A stretch of 64,000 bases of DNA from Pseudomonas fortuita (GCF_026898135.2 NZ_CP114035.2:2149501-2213500), one strand, 5' to 3'. Positions 35,957-45,659 are shown, counted from the first letter of the stretch. The notes: a model not told the origin generated them from the sequence alone. Numbers and translations are program-made.

Positions 35957-36991
35957 ATGCTGTATTCGCTTCAGGCACTGCGGGCGTTCGCCGCCTGGGT
36001 GGTGGTCTGCCACCATTTCATGCAGATCTTCTTCGACTTCCACGCCACCGGCCCCATCGGCCAACTGCTCACCGACCGTGGCGCCGTGGGGGTCGACATC
36101 TTCTTCGTCATCAGCGGGCTGGTCATCTACCTGTCGACCCGCGACAAAACCATCGAACCGCGCCAGTTCCTGCTCAATCGGGTGCTGCGTATTGTTCCTG
36201 CCTACTGGTTCTACACCGCATTGATGGCCGCGTTGCTGCTGGCCTTCAGCCAATGGATGCCGCATCAGGAATTCGCCTGGCATCACCTGCTCTTGTCAAT
36301 GTTGTTCATCCCGGCGGAGAACCCCGGAGGCTATGGCCTGTACCCGACCCTGAACGTGGGCTGGACGCTGAACTTCGAGATGTTTTTCTACCTGCTTTTC
36401 GGCCTGGCCTTCCTGGTACGCCAACGGCATCACTTGCTGTTGGTTACCGTTGCTCTGCTACTGGTCAGCGAGGTACTGGGGCGCATGGGTGTGGTCAGCC
36501 GCTTCTACAACAACGACATCATCTACGAGTTCCTGCTCGGCATCGGTGTGGGCGTGCTGTACCGTCGCGGGATGATCCGCCAGGGCAGGTGGTTGCCGCT
36601 GGCTTTGCTGGGCGTGGCCAGCCTGGCGATCTACCACCTGGACGCTTCCCAGCGCTTGCTGCATTGGGGGGTGCCAAGTGCGATGATCGTGCTGGCCTTT
36701 GTGGCCCTGGAGCCACTGTTCCAAGGCAATCGGCTGCTCAAGGCCCTTGGCGATTGTTCGTACTCGGTGTACCTGATTCATGTCCTGGTGCTGTATGCCG
36801 GCTGGTTCGCCAGCCAGCGCCTGCATCTGAACCCGTATCTGGTATTTGCCCTGTGCGTGCCGTCCATTGGACTAATGTCGTGGTTCAGCTACCGGTGGCT
36901 GGAGCGCGGCCTGTACCGGCGCATGCAGGCCTGGCTGGCGGCGCCACGGGGGCCATCCCGTGAATATGCGCTTTCCCGAGTCAATTACTAG
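35957..36991 (+). CDS. Membrane acyltransferase (acyltransferase 3 family)
   Basis: Polytopic inner-membrane protein of 344 residues, about ten hydrophobic segments, of the OatA/acyltransferase-3 family that O-acylates sugars or other surface molecules. It has the family start LQALRAFAAWVVVCHHFMQ, with catalytic-type His in the first segment, then GAVGVDIFFVISGLVIYLSTRDKTIEPRQFLLNRVLRIVPAYWFYT (the RxxR motif region), GWTLNFEMFFYLLFGLAF and LGDCSYSVYLIHVLVLY. The acceptor is unknown. No polysaccharide genes lie nearby, so it may act on a lipid or LPS component. Confidence 0.88.
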   Translation: MLYSLQALRAFAAWVVVCHHFMQIFFDFHATGPIGQLLTDRGAVGVDIFFVISGLVIYLSTRDKTIEPRQFLLNRVLRIVPAYWFYTALMAALLLAFSQWMPHQEFAWHHLLLSMLFIPAENPGGYGLYPTLNVGWTLNFEMFFYLLFGLAFLVRQRHHLLLVTVALLLVSEVLGRMGVVSRFYNNDIIYEFLLGIGVGVLYRRGMIRQGRWLPLALLGVASLAIYHLDASQRLLHWGVPSAMIVLAFVALEPLFQGNRLLKALGDCSYSVYLIHVLVLYAGWFASQRLHLNPYLVFALCVPSIGLMSWFSYRWLERGLYRRMQAWLAAPRGPSREYALSRVNY

Positions 36992-37040
36992 GACTTTGTT
37001 CAAGGGCCGGGTTGGCGTACACTTGGCCGCAAGTCTGTGA

Positions 37041-37634
<594 letters not shown>

Positions 37635-37855
37635 CGTCGACGCGCTCCTGTAGGGTTCGCGTAAATGCGGCTCTCTTAGCAACAAACTGTTACGGTTTCA
37701 ACCCCTGCGACAACAGGCCGCAGCCCGGTTTCAAAGGGCTGCAGGCCATCCCCGCCTTCGTCGGGTAGAACCCCTTGGGGTGTCATGCCAGAATGCCCCG
37801 GTTTTTCAGCCGGCCCGTCCCGAGGGTCGGCACCTTCCCTGTAAAGGATGGTTTC

Positions 37856-38464
37856 ATGAATGATCTATACACCCGGCGCGCCGTTGTCGCCGGGATGGGC
37901 GTTCTCGGGCTTGGCCTGCTGGCAGGCTGCAGCCCGGCCCGGGGGCTCGAGTTCAAGTACGGCAAGAACATGAGCAACGAAATCCTCGGGCGCAAGTTCA
38001 GCCTCAAAGACCCGCAAGGTAACGTGCGCACCCTGTCGAGCTTCTACGGCAGCATGCCGATGATCTTCTTCGGGTTCACCCAATGCCCGGCGGTTTGCCC
38101 GACCACCCTGGCGCGCGCGGCACAAATCCGCAAGCTGCTCAGAGGCCGCGACCGCGACCTGTTCCAGGTAGTGTTCATCACCCTGGACCCGGAGCGCGAC
38201 ACCCCCGAGGTGCTCGATGCCTATGTCAAGGCCTTTGACCCCACGTTCACCGCGCTCACCGGCACCCCGGAAGAAATCGCCGCAGTGGCCAAGGAGTTCA
38301 AGGTGTTCTACGAGAAGGTCCCGGCCGGTGACACCTATACGATTTCTCACTCGTCCACCAGCTACGTCTACGATACGCGTGGCACCCTGCGCCTGAGCCT
38401 GGGCCATTCCCTGAATGCCAAGGAATGCGCCGAAGACCTGGTTACCCTGATGGAGATCTGCTGA
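37856..38464 (+). CDS. SCO1/SenC-family copper-delivery protein
   Basis: Periplasmic, membrane-anchored thioredoxin-fold copper chaperone, 202 residues. The N-terminus GMGVLGLGLLAGCSPA ends in a lipobox-like LAGC, so it is probably a lipoprotein. Copper ligands are the CPAVC pair (Cys77, Cys81) and His165 in TISHSSTSYVYD. The core FFGFTQCPAVCPTTLA and VFITLDPERDTPEVLDAYVKAF is typical of SCO. AAGGA lies 7-8 bases before the ATG. It is followed immediately by a PCuAC gene, which supports metallation of a cytochrome oxidase CuA site, although no oxidase genes are in the window. Confidence 0.92.
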   Translation: MNDLYTRRAVVAGMGVLGLGLLAGCSPARGLEFKYGKNMSNEILGRKFSLKDPQGNVRTLSSFYGSMPMIFFGFTQCPAVCPTTLARAAQIRKLLRGRDRDLFQVVFITLDPERDTPEVLDAYVKAFDPTFTALTGTPEEIAAVAKEFKVFYEKVPAGDTYTISHSSTSYVYDTRGTLRLSLGHSLNAKECAEDLVTLMEIC

Positions 38465-38947
38465 ATGTCGATGCAACCGATCAAACGCGGCCTGGCTGCC
38501 CTGGCACTGATGGGTCTGGCCCTGCCGGCCCTGGCCCAGACTACCGTGAGCGATGCCTGGGTCCGTGCCAGCGTGCCGCACCAGCAGTCCACCGGTGCCT
38601 TCATGACCCTGACCGCCAGCAGCGACAGCAAGCTGGTGAGCGTGGCTTCGCCCGTGGCCAAGACCGTGCAGGTGCACGAAATGACCATGAACGGCGACGT
38701 GATGGGCATGCGTGAGGTGAAGGCTGTCGAGTTGCCGGCCGGCAAGGCCGTGACCCTGGACCCCAATGGCCTGCATGTGATGCTGATGGGCCTGAACGAA
38801 CAGGTGAAGGAAGGCGATAAAGTGCCGCTGACCCTTACCATCGAGGATGCCAAAGGGGCCAAGGAAACCCTCGACGTGCAGGCCGAAGTGCGTCCGCTCA
38901 ACGCCGAGGCCGGCGGTGGGCATGACCACATGCACATGAAGCACTGA
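38465..38947 (+). CDS. Periplasmic copper chaperone PCu(A)C
   Basis: Copper chaperone of 160 residues. Signal peptide 1-24 (LALMGLALPALA-QT), then the DUF461/PCuAC fold with Cu(I) ligands in VHEMTMNGDVMGMREV and LHVMLMGL (the H-M...H-x-M pattern). The C-terminal tail HDHMHMKH adds extra His/Met ligands. The ATG starts right after the SCO stop codon, so the two are translationally coupled and probably work together to load CuA. Confidence 0.94.
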   Translation: MSMQPIKRGLAALALMGLALPALAQTTVSDAWVRASVPHQQSTGAFMTLTASSDSKLVSVASPVAKTVQVHEMTMNGDVMGMREVKAVELPAGKAVTLDPNGLHVMLMGLNEQVKEGDKVPLTLTIEDAKGAKETLDVQAEVRPLNAEAGGGHDHMHMKH

Positions 38948-38965
38948 TAACGTTGAACGGGGCAG

Positions 38966-39055
38966 CCTGTGGGAGCGGGCTTGCCCCGCGAACACCGGCA
39001 AAGCCGGTGCCATTCACCGCGTTGTCTCCTTCGCGGGGCAAGCTCGCTCCCACGG
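38966..39055. repeat. REP inverted pair, reversed order
   Basis: Arm 38966-38992 (cctgtgggagcgggcttgccccgcgaa) and arm 39030-39055 are near reverse complements, with an inner small hairpin accggc-aaa-gccggt (38994-39008). The tails face outward, the opposite order to most REP pairs in the window. It lies between convergent genes. Confidence 0.8.
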
Positions 39056-39070
39056 CGGCCCCTGGTTCAA

Positions 39071-39298
39071 TCAGCTGCGAAACTTGGGCAGCGGCCTGTC
39101 GAGTGTCAGCGAGGTCAGGGTCTTTCGAACCTGGGCCTCATCGGCCTCCAGTGCCTTCAGGCTGGCGCGGATCTTGCCGGCGGCGGGCACATCGCCCTGC
39201 CGGTCGATCCAGTCGGCAATCTCCTTGCAGGCGCTGTTCAGGCAGGCCTGGCGCTGGTTCATCAGCGACAGGAGGGTGGTGAGCTCTCTTTCGGACAT
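39071..39298 (-). CDS. Small hypothetical protein (75 aa)
   Basis: Hydrophilic helical protein of 75 residues (MSERELTTLLSLMNQRQACLNS..., ending LDRPLPKFRS) with no membrane segment. GGAGGA lies 7 bases before the ATG at 39298, so that start is preferred to the ATG five codons upstream. The helical content and heptad-like leucines suggest a short coiled coil. I do not recognise a named family. Confidence 0.68.
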   Translation of the reverse strand: MSERELTTLLSLMNQRQACLNSACKEIADWIDRQGDVPAAGKIRASLKALEADEAQVRKTLTSLTLDRPLPKFRS

Positions 39299-39313
39299 GG
39301 CAGGATCCTCCAT

Positions 39314-39697
39314 TCAGCCTTGTCAGTGTAGCAGAGGGTTGGCGGGGCTCCTGCTGCCTCTGGAGGACATGGCGAAAACGCGGAAAAATGGCCGCTCCGT
39401 TGCCCAAGTAACATCGAGTTGCTATTTTGGGCGGATAAACGCAATGTTTAAACCGTTGCCACCACTCCGCATGCGGTACCAACCTGCACTGCTTGATCAG
39501 GTGTGCTGAATAGTTCTGCGATGCAGTTTTGCAAGGGGTAGGCCTGCTTTCGGCATTAATTAATGGGTGTAGGAATATTCCAAGCCTGAATTTTCCTGCG
39601 CTGGCCGTGCCGCAATGGTTACAACTTTAGCGTTGAGCCCGGTGTTGAATGAACTCTAAATTCAGCCGACCTAAACCGCTGGCTCAGGAATACAGCC
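39314..39697. other. Gene-free, lower-GC gap
   Basis: About 380 bases with clearly lower GC than the neighbours and no ORF on either strand with plausible coding character. I see no tRNA, strong hairpin or clear repeat. It forms the left part of a lower-GC patch that continues through the broken MFS gene, consistent with a stretch of foreign or decaying DNA. Confidence 0.5.
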
Positions 39698-40917
39698 ATG
39701 ATGCAGGCGTTGAGTCGTAACCCCGGAACACGTTCTCTGGCGGTGGGCTATTGCTTTTCCAAATGTGGTGAGTTTGCGTTCGAAGCTGCGTTTGCTGTGG
39801 CAATCGTGTCCATGACCGAGGCGGATCTGCTTTTGATTGGCATCGCCTATTTCTTCCGCTACTTGCCGAGCATGGTGTGTTCACCCTTGGGCGGTTGGCT
39901 GGCAGATAGCGCCGACAAGAAACGAATACTTTTGGCGGTAGAGGCGGCCAAAGGCCTGCTGGCACTTGCCTTCTTTACCTTGTTCAGCTTGTCCTCACCC
40001 GTGTTACCGGTCCTGGTCGGCCTTGCGATGTGATGACAGCGCTCGAATGCCTTTATGTGCCTGCGTTTCGCGCGTACTTTCCCGAACTTGTCGCAAAGCA
40101 ACAGCAGGCCTCGGTCAACAGCGGTATTCAGGTGATCGAGGATGCTGCCTCGATTATCGGGCCTCTGGTGTTTTCGGCATGTGTGTCACTGCTGTCTCGC
40201 GAAGCAACCTTCCTGTTCTTTGCGGCGTGCCTGGTGTTGTCGGCCATTTCCATCGCTACCCTTGGGCCTGCCAGGCAGGGCGTCCGGCAGGTATTCGATG
40301 GGCGCGCCATTGTCCGGGATGCGGCGCGTAGTGTAAGTCAGCTCAGGGTCAGCAATGCGCCTTTGTTTGCTGTTATTGGCTGCACCACGCTCTGTGCGAT
40401 GTTCGCCACGTCGGTGATTCGCTTCATTCTTCCTGCGTCAGTGCTGGAACACTTCGCCTCTGAAGCGGCGGTGGGTTACGTATTTTCACTGCTTGCTGCA
40501 GGCACCGTATTGGGTGGCATGCTCTACACACGCTTCAACCCGCGCACAACCGCACGACTGGTGGTGCGTTACTGGGTGCTGTACGGCGCACTGTTTTTTG
40601 CTGCAGCCGTGGCACTGCAATTCAACAGCTGGCTGTTTCTGCTGTTCTTGTTCATGGTCGGCTTCATGGGGGCATTTGTCGACATCGCGATCGTGACCAA
40701 CATCCAGTGCTTGTCGAACGAGCAGGAAGTTGGCAGAAATTTTTCCCTCTATTACTTCACAGCTGTCATTGGTGACGCCGCTTCAGGGCTGGTTGCCAGC
40801 CTGGTCTTTGTGCTTGCGGGGCCGGCCACCTTGATCTGGATGACGCTCATGCTGTTCATCGCGCCAGTGCGCTGGAACCTGAAAGCACATTCCCTTGATG
40901 GCGACCATCGTGAATAG
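39698..40917 (+). pseudogene. MFS transporter split by a frameshift (EntS-like)
   Basis: Two adjacent frames together make one major facilitator of about 405 residues. The first (39698-40033, 111 residues) has the N-terminal segments and the family loop FRYLPSMVCSPLGGWLADSADKKRILLAVEAAKGLLAL. The second (40030-40917, from GTG 40030 or ATG 40033) continues without a gap from TALECLYVPAFRAYFPELVAKQQQASVNSG to the end. The junction reads ATGTGATG: the frame shifts by the equivalent of a 2-base insertion or 1-base loss. Either this is a genuine broken gene or sequence error, or the TGATG overlap lets ribosomes restart. GC is lower than in the flanks. Confidence 0.75.
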
Positions 40918-40964
40918 CCCGACGTGCGATGTTGGCGCATGGGGCAAGCTTGAGTTGCAGGGCG

Positions 40965-41810
40965 TCAGGCGGGTAATGCCGAGTGAGCGCATGCCTGCCG
41001 ATACGCCCCTGGTGTCACCCCGTAGGCCTGCTTGAACTGCCGGCTCAAATGGCTCTGGTCGGCAAAGCCAAGGTCGAACGCCACCTCCGAAGCGGTCAGG
41101 CCGCTCTTCAGCATTTCCCGGGCGCGGACCAGGCGCCGCTGCTTCAGCCAGGCGTGCGGCGGCTGGCCGGTGGCCTGGCGAAACACCCGGGCGAAGTGGA
41201 AGGGCGACAGGTTGACGGCTGCCGCCAGCGCTTCGAGCGAGGGCGGGTCGGCCAATTGGCTTTCCAGCAGTTCGCGGGCGCGGGCCACGGCCAGGGGTTC
41301 GTGGCCGGGGGCCGAGGGTTCGGCGCATTGCCCGTGCCGCTGCACCAGGGCCAGTACCGCCTGGCGCCAGGCGGTCTGTTGCTGCAGGGCGCTGGCGCCG
41401 TTTTCGGACAACTGATGGAGTTGGCTGAAGGCGATGGCCAGGGCCGGGTCGTGGATCACGCTGTCCTTGAAGCTGGGCATGCCGTGGCGGCCCAGTTCCA
41501 GTTCGTCCAGTACACCGGTGACCCGCTCGTGCTCGGGGTAGAAGCCGCGATAACGCCAGCCCGCCTCATGGGCGGTGGCGCCGGTATGCAGCTCGTCGGG
41601 GTTGATCAGCACCATGCTGCCGACCGGCGCCAGGTGCTCACTGCCCCGGTGCCAGAAGCGCTGGGCGCCGGATTCGATCACGGTGAATACATAGCCTTCA
41701 TGCACATGCGGGGCGAACCGCTGCTGGACGTAGCGCGCGTGCAGCATCTCGACGTCGCCCAGGGCCGGCGCTTGCCAGAGGTGTGTCTGTTCGCGCAGGG
41801 GCGGGTTCAT
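40965..41810 (-). CDS. AraC-family regulator of the azlCD operon
   Basis: Regulator of 281 residues. Cupin-like sensor (FAPHVHEGYVFTVIESGAQRFWHRGSEHLAPVGSMVLINPDELHTG) and an AraC DNA-binding domain (PPSLEALAAAVNLSPFHFARVFRQATGQPPHAWLKQRRLVRAREMLKSGLTASEVAFDLGFADQSHLSRQFKQAYGVTPGAYR), typical of regulators beside amino-acid exporters. Its ATG overlaps the azlD stop by four bases, so it is third in an azlC-azlD-regulator operon and probably controls it. Confidence 0.9.
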   Translation of the reverse strand: MNPPLREQTHLWQAPALGDVEMLHARYVQQRFAPHVHEGYVFTVIESGAQRFWHRGSEHLAPVGSMVLINPDELHTGATAHEAGWRYRGFYPEHERVTGVLDELELGRHGMPSFKDSVIHDPALAIAFSQLHQLSENGASALQQQTAWRQAVLALVQRHGQCAEPSAPGHEPLAVARARELLESQLADPPSLEALAAAVNLSPFHFARVFRQATGQPPHAWLKQRRLVRAREMLKSGLTASEVAFDLGFADQSHLSRQFKQAYGVTPGAYRQACAHSALPA

Positions 41811-42121
41811 GCCAGCCAGCTGCGTAGAAGGAAGAAGATCAACATGCTCACCAGCATGCTCAGCAACACGCTGCGGGTCAACAGTACCAGGGCGATGGCC
41901 ACCAGAGAACCCAGCAGGTAGGGGTTGAGCAGGCTCAGGTTGAGCTGGTGGTCGGGCATGAAGATGATCGGGCCGCAGATGGCAGTGAGCATGCCCGGCA
42001 CGGCAAAGCCGAGGAACTGCCGGGCGTTGGAGCTCAGCCGCAAGGGGAGCCGTGGCTCCAGGAACGCGTAGCGGTTGAGGAACACAATGGCGCCCATGGC
42101 GAAAATCAGGATCCAGGTCAT
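41807..42121 (-). CDS. azlD: AzlD-family transporter small subunit
   Basis: Membrane protein of 104 residues with about four hydrophobic segments (MTWILIFAMGAIVFLNRYAFLEP, FLGFAVPGMLTAICGPIIFMP, LNPYLLGSLVAIALVLLTRSVLLSMLVSMLIFFLL). It matches AzlD, the small partner of AzlC in branched-chain amino-acid export. Its start overlaps the azlC stop and its stop overlaps the regulator's start, each by four bases. The exported compound here could be a branched-chain amino acid or an analogue. Confidence 0.88.
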   Translation of the reverse strand: MTWILIFAMGAIVFLNRYAFLEPRLPLRLSSNARQFLGFAVPGMLTAICGPIIFMPDHQLNLSLLNPYLLGSLVAIALVLLTRSVLLSMLVSMLIFFLLRSWLA

Positions 42122-42810
42122 GCTCGGGCTCCGGCAAATTTCTGGCAGATGAACCCGGCGCTCATGCCCAGCAGGCCTGCGACCACCAGGGCGGTTTCCC
42201 AATGCCAGTGGCTGAACAGGACCGAGCAGAACAGCGACACGGCGACGCACACCACGGTCGGCAGGTTGCGCACCAGCGGTGCAATCAGGGCGACGAAGGT
42301 GGCGACGATGGAAAAGTCCAGGCCGAGTTGGTCCAGGTGGGGAATGTTCTGGCCCAGCAGGATACCGGCCAGGGTGAACAGGTTCCAGGCGACGTAGAAC
42401 GTCAGGCCTACCCCCAAGGCGTACCAGCGGTTGAATTGCTGCTGGTCGTACTGGCTGGTCAACGCGAAGAATTCGTCGGTCAGCAGAAAGCCCAGGCCCA
42501 ACCGCCAGCGCAATGGCTGGCTGGACAGCACCGGGCGCATCGACAGGCCATACAGCAGGTGCTGCGAGGTCAGCAGCAGGGTGGTGAGCAGGATCGACGC
42601 CAGGTTGGCGCCGCCCTTGAGCATACCAATGGCGACCAATTGCGCGGCACCGGCGAAGACGATGGCCGATAGCCCTTGCCCCTGCCAGGCACTGAGGTTG
42701 GCCTCGATGGCCATGGAACCGGCCAGCAGGCCCCAGGGGGCGACGGCCAGGGACAACGGCATGATGGCGATAGCGCCGTGAAGGAAGGCTTGGCGAGCGA
42801 TGTGGGGCAT
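42118..42810 (-). CDS. azlC: AzlC-family transporter large subunit
   Basis: Polytopic membrane protein of 230 residues. The AzlC pattern is clear: FLHGAIAIMPLSLAVAPWGLLAGSMAIEANLSAWQGQGLSAIVFAGAAQLVAIGML, LLTSQHLLYGLSMRP, LGFLLTDEFFALTSQY, and further hydrophobic segments to the C-terminus. It forms an exporter with AzlD. The start is set at the ATG of MPHIARQAFL (42810); the frame continues upstream but into non-coding-looking sequence next to a REP pair. There is no strong ribosome site, so the start is tentative. Confidence 0.88.
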   Translation of the reverse strand: MPHIARQAFLHGAIAIMPLSLAVAPWGLLAGSMAIEANLSAWQGQGLSAIVFAGAAQLVAIGMLKGGANLASILLTTLLLTSQHLLYGLSMRPVLSSQPLRWRLGLGFLLTDEFFALTSQYDQQQFNRWYALGVGLTFYVAWNLFTLAGILLGQNIPHLDQLGLDFSIVATFVALIAPLVRNLPTVVCVAVSLFCSVLFSHWHWETALVVAGLLGMSAGFICQKFAGARA

Positions 42811-42914
42811 GATGGCTGCAACGCGTGTACGAGGCAGATCAGCATGCCAGACGGGGCGGGGGATGGCTTGAACGATCTTGCTGATCGGGTTTGATTTCAA
42901 GGCAAACACAAGCC

Positions 42915-43009
42915 CTGTAGGAGCAGCCTCGTGCTGCGAAGAGGTCATTACAGCCGAAAACAATCTTTAGCCTTACCGGCCTCTTCGCAGCACAAGGCTG
43001 CGCCTGCAG
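42915..43009. repeat. REP inverted pair
   Basis: Arms 42915-42944 (ctgtaggagcagcctcgtgc...) and 42980-43009 are near reverse complements with a 35-base spacer. This is the ctgtaggagcagcc variant of the REP family. It lies between the Sel1-like gene and azlC. Confidence 0.82.
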
Positions 43010-43074
43010 TGATCGCGCGGAATACAAAGTTTGAGTGAGACAGTTGCCCAACAGGGACCGCGTCTGGCAGAGGA

Positions 43075-43770
43075 TCACGGGCGGCTGGTCAGGTGCTGTT
43101 GCGCTGTCACGCAGCCGTTGATGTCCACGGCTTTCTGCAGCAGGCTCAGACGGTGCGGTGGGTCCAGGTCGCCGAGCAGGCGGTACACCTCGGCCTGGTA
43201 GTCGCGCTGCCGGCCCCAGAGCATTTCGAGACCTTGAGGCTGGCTGCGGCTGCAGGTCAGGCGGGTGGCTGGCTGCGGGTAGTAAGGGGCGTACACGGTG
43301 GCCATGCTGGGGATGGCTTCCAGCGCTGCACGGTACTCGCTGCTGGTGTTGTAGGGCCGGCACCAGGTAGCGATCGCTGGCGCGGGTGCAGCAAAACCCT
43401 GCTTGAGACTGGCTTCGAGCAACGGGCAGGCGGCATCCGGTATTTGCGTGGCGGGCAGATAAGTCATGTAGTACAGCGCCAGGCGGTACTGCGCAACCGG
43501 GTGGCCCAGCTCTACCGACTTTTTCAACAGGGCAACCGCTGTCGGCAGCGTGTGGGCCATGGCTTGGCCCTGGCGGCTGAGCTCGGGGTCGCTGCCCAGG
43601 GCGGTACGCAGGGTGCTGGTATCGTCGCCCTGACGATCGGCCTGCTCCAGCAGCGGCAAGGCCTGGCGGTAGAGCAGGTCGGCGTGAGGGTCGATGCTCA
43701 CCTCCAGCGCGTGCGCAGCCAGCGGCATCAGGGCGACCAACAGCGGGGTCAGGCGTCGCGTGCGGCTCAC
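43075..43770 (-). CDS. Sel1-like periplasmic protein
   Basis: Exported protein of 231 residues. Signal peptide about 1-22 (LTPLLVALMPLAAHA-LEV). The body has helical repeat character like Sel1/TPR units (PLLEQADRQGDD, AVALLKKSVELGHPVAQYRLALYYM, CPLLEASLKQGFAAPAP), plus four or more cysteines that could form disulfides. Such repeats usually bind protein. The GTG at 43770 is chosen because GGGG lies about 6 bases upstream and it gives a compact signal peptide; a TTG nine codons earlier is less likely. The function is unknown. Confidence 0.72.
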   Translation of the reverse strand: MSRTRRLTPLLVALMPLAAHALEVSIDPHADLLYRQALPLLEQADRQGDDTSTLRTALGSDPELSRQGQAMAHTLPTAVALLKKSVELGHPVAQYRLALYYMTYLPATQIPDAACPLLEASLKQGFAAPAPAIATWCRPYNTSSEYRAALEAIPSMATVYAPYYPQPATRLTCSRSQPQGLEMLWGRQRDYQAEVYRLLGDLDPPHRLSLLQKAVDINGCVTAQQHLTSRP

Positions 43771-43908
43771 AGGCAAGCCCCGTGGACGGCCAGGCAAGGA
43801 GGGGCGGCTTCGATGTTAATAGCGGTCAAGCGTACGCCTCGGGAAAATCGGAACGACGGCCTATTCTAGCCACCCAAGGGGGGTGGCCGGAAGACCACTC
43901 GGCAACTG

Positions 43909-44991
43909 TCAGACGAGCTTGATCGGTGTGACCTTGCGTTGAGCGTGTTTTTCCTGGGCGAGGCCAAGTTTTGCGGTAATCACTTTGGCCAGGGCGTTGT
44001 TACCCAGGTCGTTCAGGTGCAGGCGGTCGATGAACAGGTCCGCGCCGAACACCGGCGAGCTGCTGAGCATGCTGTTCATGTCGTAGCAGGGCACTGGGTC
44101 GGCCTGGCTTTTGATACGGCGGAAAAAGGCCGAGTGCAACTGGCTATCGAATGCGCCGTCGAGCAGCCGGTCGAAGTTCGCCGGTTGTTGCTCCAGCGCG
44201 GCCAACATGGCTTGCTCACCAACGGGCAAGGTGTCCCGACACCAGGGCAGCAGCGGCTGCAGGATGAAGGTGAGGGTGGCATGGCTGTCTGCCAGCAACC
44301 TGTCCCACTGACGCAAGGTCCGGCCAATGCTGTCGGCCGCGCGAGCCAAGCGCTTCTCCGGGGGTGACAGCGGCCAGAAGGCCGGGGGGGCGGTCGCAGG
44401 TGTGGTCAGGGCCTGGCCGATGCGCCGCCACAGTGACTGCCGGCGGGGTGGTGCGGCAGGCTGCATGCCTTCGCTGAAGCTGTTGAGAAAGGCCTGGTAG
44501 GCCTTGGCGTGCTGTGGGTCGTTGGGGCTGGCGAGGACTTCGCACAGCGCTTCATGGGCCAGGCTGTTGAGGCCACTGAGCACCACCACGTGGCCGAGTT
44601 GGCCAAGGCGGTGCTGGTGAGTCAGGAACATCAGCAGTTCCTGGCCAGCATTGAGACCGCAACCGGCCAGGCTCAGCCACACCTCGCCGGTAAGGGCCGA
44701 CAGGTGCGAGGCCACCGTGTGCTCGTCGGAGCTGGCGCCGATACCCAAGGCGGTCGAGCCGCCGACCAGCAGGTTGATACGTGAGGCGCCGCCGCGTTCT
44801 GCCGCCGAAAAACGCTTGCCGGCAAAGTGGCTGTAGCGCAGGCCAAGGGCATCAGTGTTGATGGTTCCGGACCGGTAGCCGGTTTCATGCACGTGCACAG
44901 TGTGCGGCGCACGGCGGCTGCCCAACAGCAGAAAGCGTTGGTAGTCCTGCTGCAACGGTGAAGGAGACGGGCCTGTATCAGTCGCTGTCAT
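43909..44991 (-). CDS. SGNH-hydrolase-like protein
   Basis: Cytosolic protein of 360 residues without a signal peptide. The segment NLLVGGSTALGIGASSDEHTVASHL has a Ser in a GxS context like block I of SGNH/GDSL hydrolases, GLNAGQELLMFLTHQHRLGQLGHVVVLSGLNSL carries a G/N-type block, and DRLHLNDLGNNALAKVI near the C-terminus has the D-x-x-H pair of block V. Similar pseudomonad proteins are sometimes labelled inducer of phenazine A, but I cannot confirm that link. AGGAA precedes the ATG. It is the third gene of the YqcI/YcgG-LysE group, about 40 bases after the exporter, and may tailor a small molecule. Confidence 0.7.
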   Translation of the reverse strand: MTATDTGPSPSPLQQDYQRFLLLGSRRAPHTVHVHETGYRSGTINTDALGLRYSHFAGKRFSAAERGGASRINLLVGGSTALGIGASSDEHTVASHLSALTGEVWLSLAGCGLNAGQELLMFLTHQHRLGQLGHVVVLSGLNSLAHEALCEVLASPNDPQHAKAYQAFLNSFSEGMQPAAPPRRQSLWRRIGQALTTPATAPPAFWPLSPPEKRLARAADSIGRTLRQWDRLLADSHATLTFILQPLLPWCRDTLPVGEQAMLAALEQQPANFDRLLDGAFDSQLHSAFFRRIKSQADPVPCYDMNSMLSSSPVFGADLFIDRLHLNDLGNNALAKVITAKLGLAQEKHAQRKVTPIKLV

Positions 44992-45030
44992 GGTCTTTCC
45001 TTCTGTTGCACCGGGCGTTTCGCATCCGCT

Positions 45031-45657
45031 TCAGGCCGCCAGTTCGTTGAGGTTGTACAGCAGGCCGCCAGCGGCAATCAGCAGCAGGGCAACGCCCGAA
45101 GCCAGGCTGATCACCCGGTTGCTGCGCTGCGAAGCGATCTTGCCGATGGCGAAGATGTACAGGCTGAGCACGGCGAAATCGATGGCCACCCACAGCAGCG
45201 ACAACACCACCATGCTTTTGCCGAATGACTCGGTGATCTGGATGAACTGGGGGAAGAAGGCAATGAAGAAAATGATGTCCTTGGGGTTGGAAATGCCCAC
45301 CATGAAGCCTTGCAGCAGCCCGCCACGCCCGGTTTTGGGTGTTTCGCTCGTCGCGTCCGGGGCCGGCGCCTGCAGCACATCTCTTAAAGTGCCCACGGCG
45401 ATGTAGCCGATGAACAGGCAGCCCAGCAGGCTCATGGTGCTGAGCCATGCCTTGTCGATGGCGGCACTGGTGAGGATGATCCAGGCTGCGGCACCGATCA
45501 GCACCAGTGAGGCCCAGTTGGTGCCAACGGCAGTGAACATGGCCTTGCGCGAACCGGATGCAGCCGCGGTGTTGACGATCAGTGCCACTACGGGGCCTGG
45601 GGTGGCGATGAGCAGCAGGACGGTGAGGGCATAGGTGGCGGTGAGTGCGGTATTCAC
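45031..45657 (-). CDS. LysE/RhtB-family amino-acid exporter
   Basis: Inner-membrane exporter of 208 residues with six hydrophobic segments. It has the LysE/RhtB opening ALTATYALTVLLLIATPGPVVALIVNTAAASG, then NWASLVLIGAAAWIIL, GCLFIGYIAVGTL, and GFMVGISNPKDIIFFIAFFPQFI. The GTG at 45657 is chosen: it lies 2 bases past the stop of the YqcI/YcgG gene, and the frame upstream of it is antisense-like sequence of that gene. This tight coupling implies that it exports the product of that enzyme. Confidence 0.86.
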   Translation of the reverse strand: MNTALTATYALTVLLLIATPGPVVALIVNTAAASGSRKAMFTAVGTNWASLVLIGAAAWIILTSAAIDKAWLSTMSLLGCLFIGYIAVGTLRDVLQAPAPDATSETPKTGRGGLLQGFMVGISNPKDIIFFIAFFPQFIQITESFGKSMVVLSLLWVAIDFAVLSLYIFAIGKIASQRSNRVISLASGVALLLIAAGGLLYNLNELAA

Positions 45658-45659
45658 GG

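Noticed and set aside
37635..37855. Possible structured leader ahead of the SCO gene
   Set aside because: Several GC-rich short repeats (ccgcagcccgg, gggctgcaggcc) suggest hairpins, but no known riboswitch core or terminator is recognisable.
39314..40917. Genomic island or IS remnant around the broken MFS gene
   Set aside because: GC is lower, but I see no transposase fragment, terminal inverted repeats, target duplication or tRNA attachment site, so only decay of one gene is claimed.
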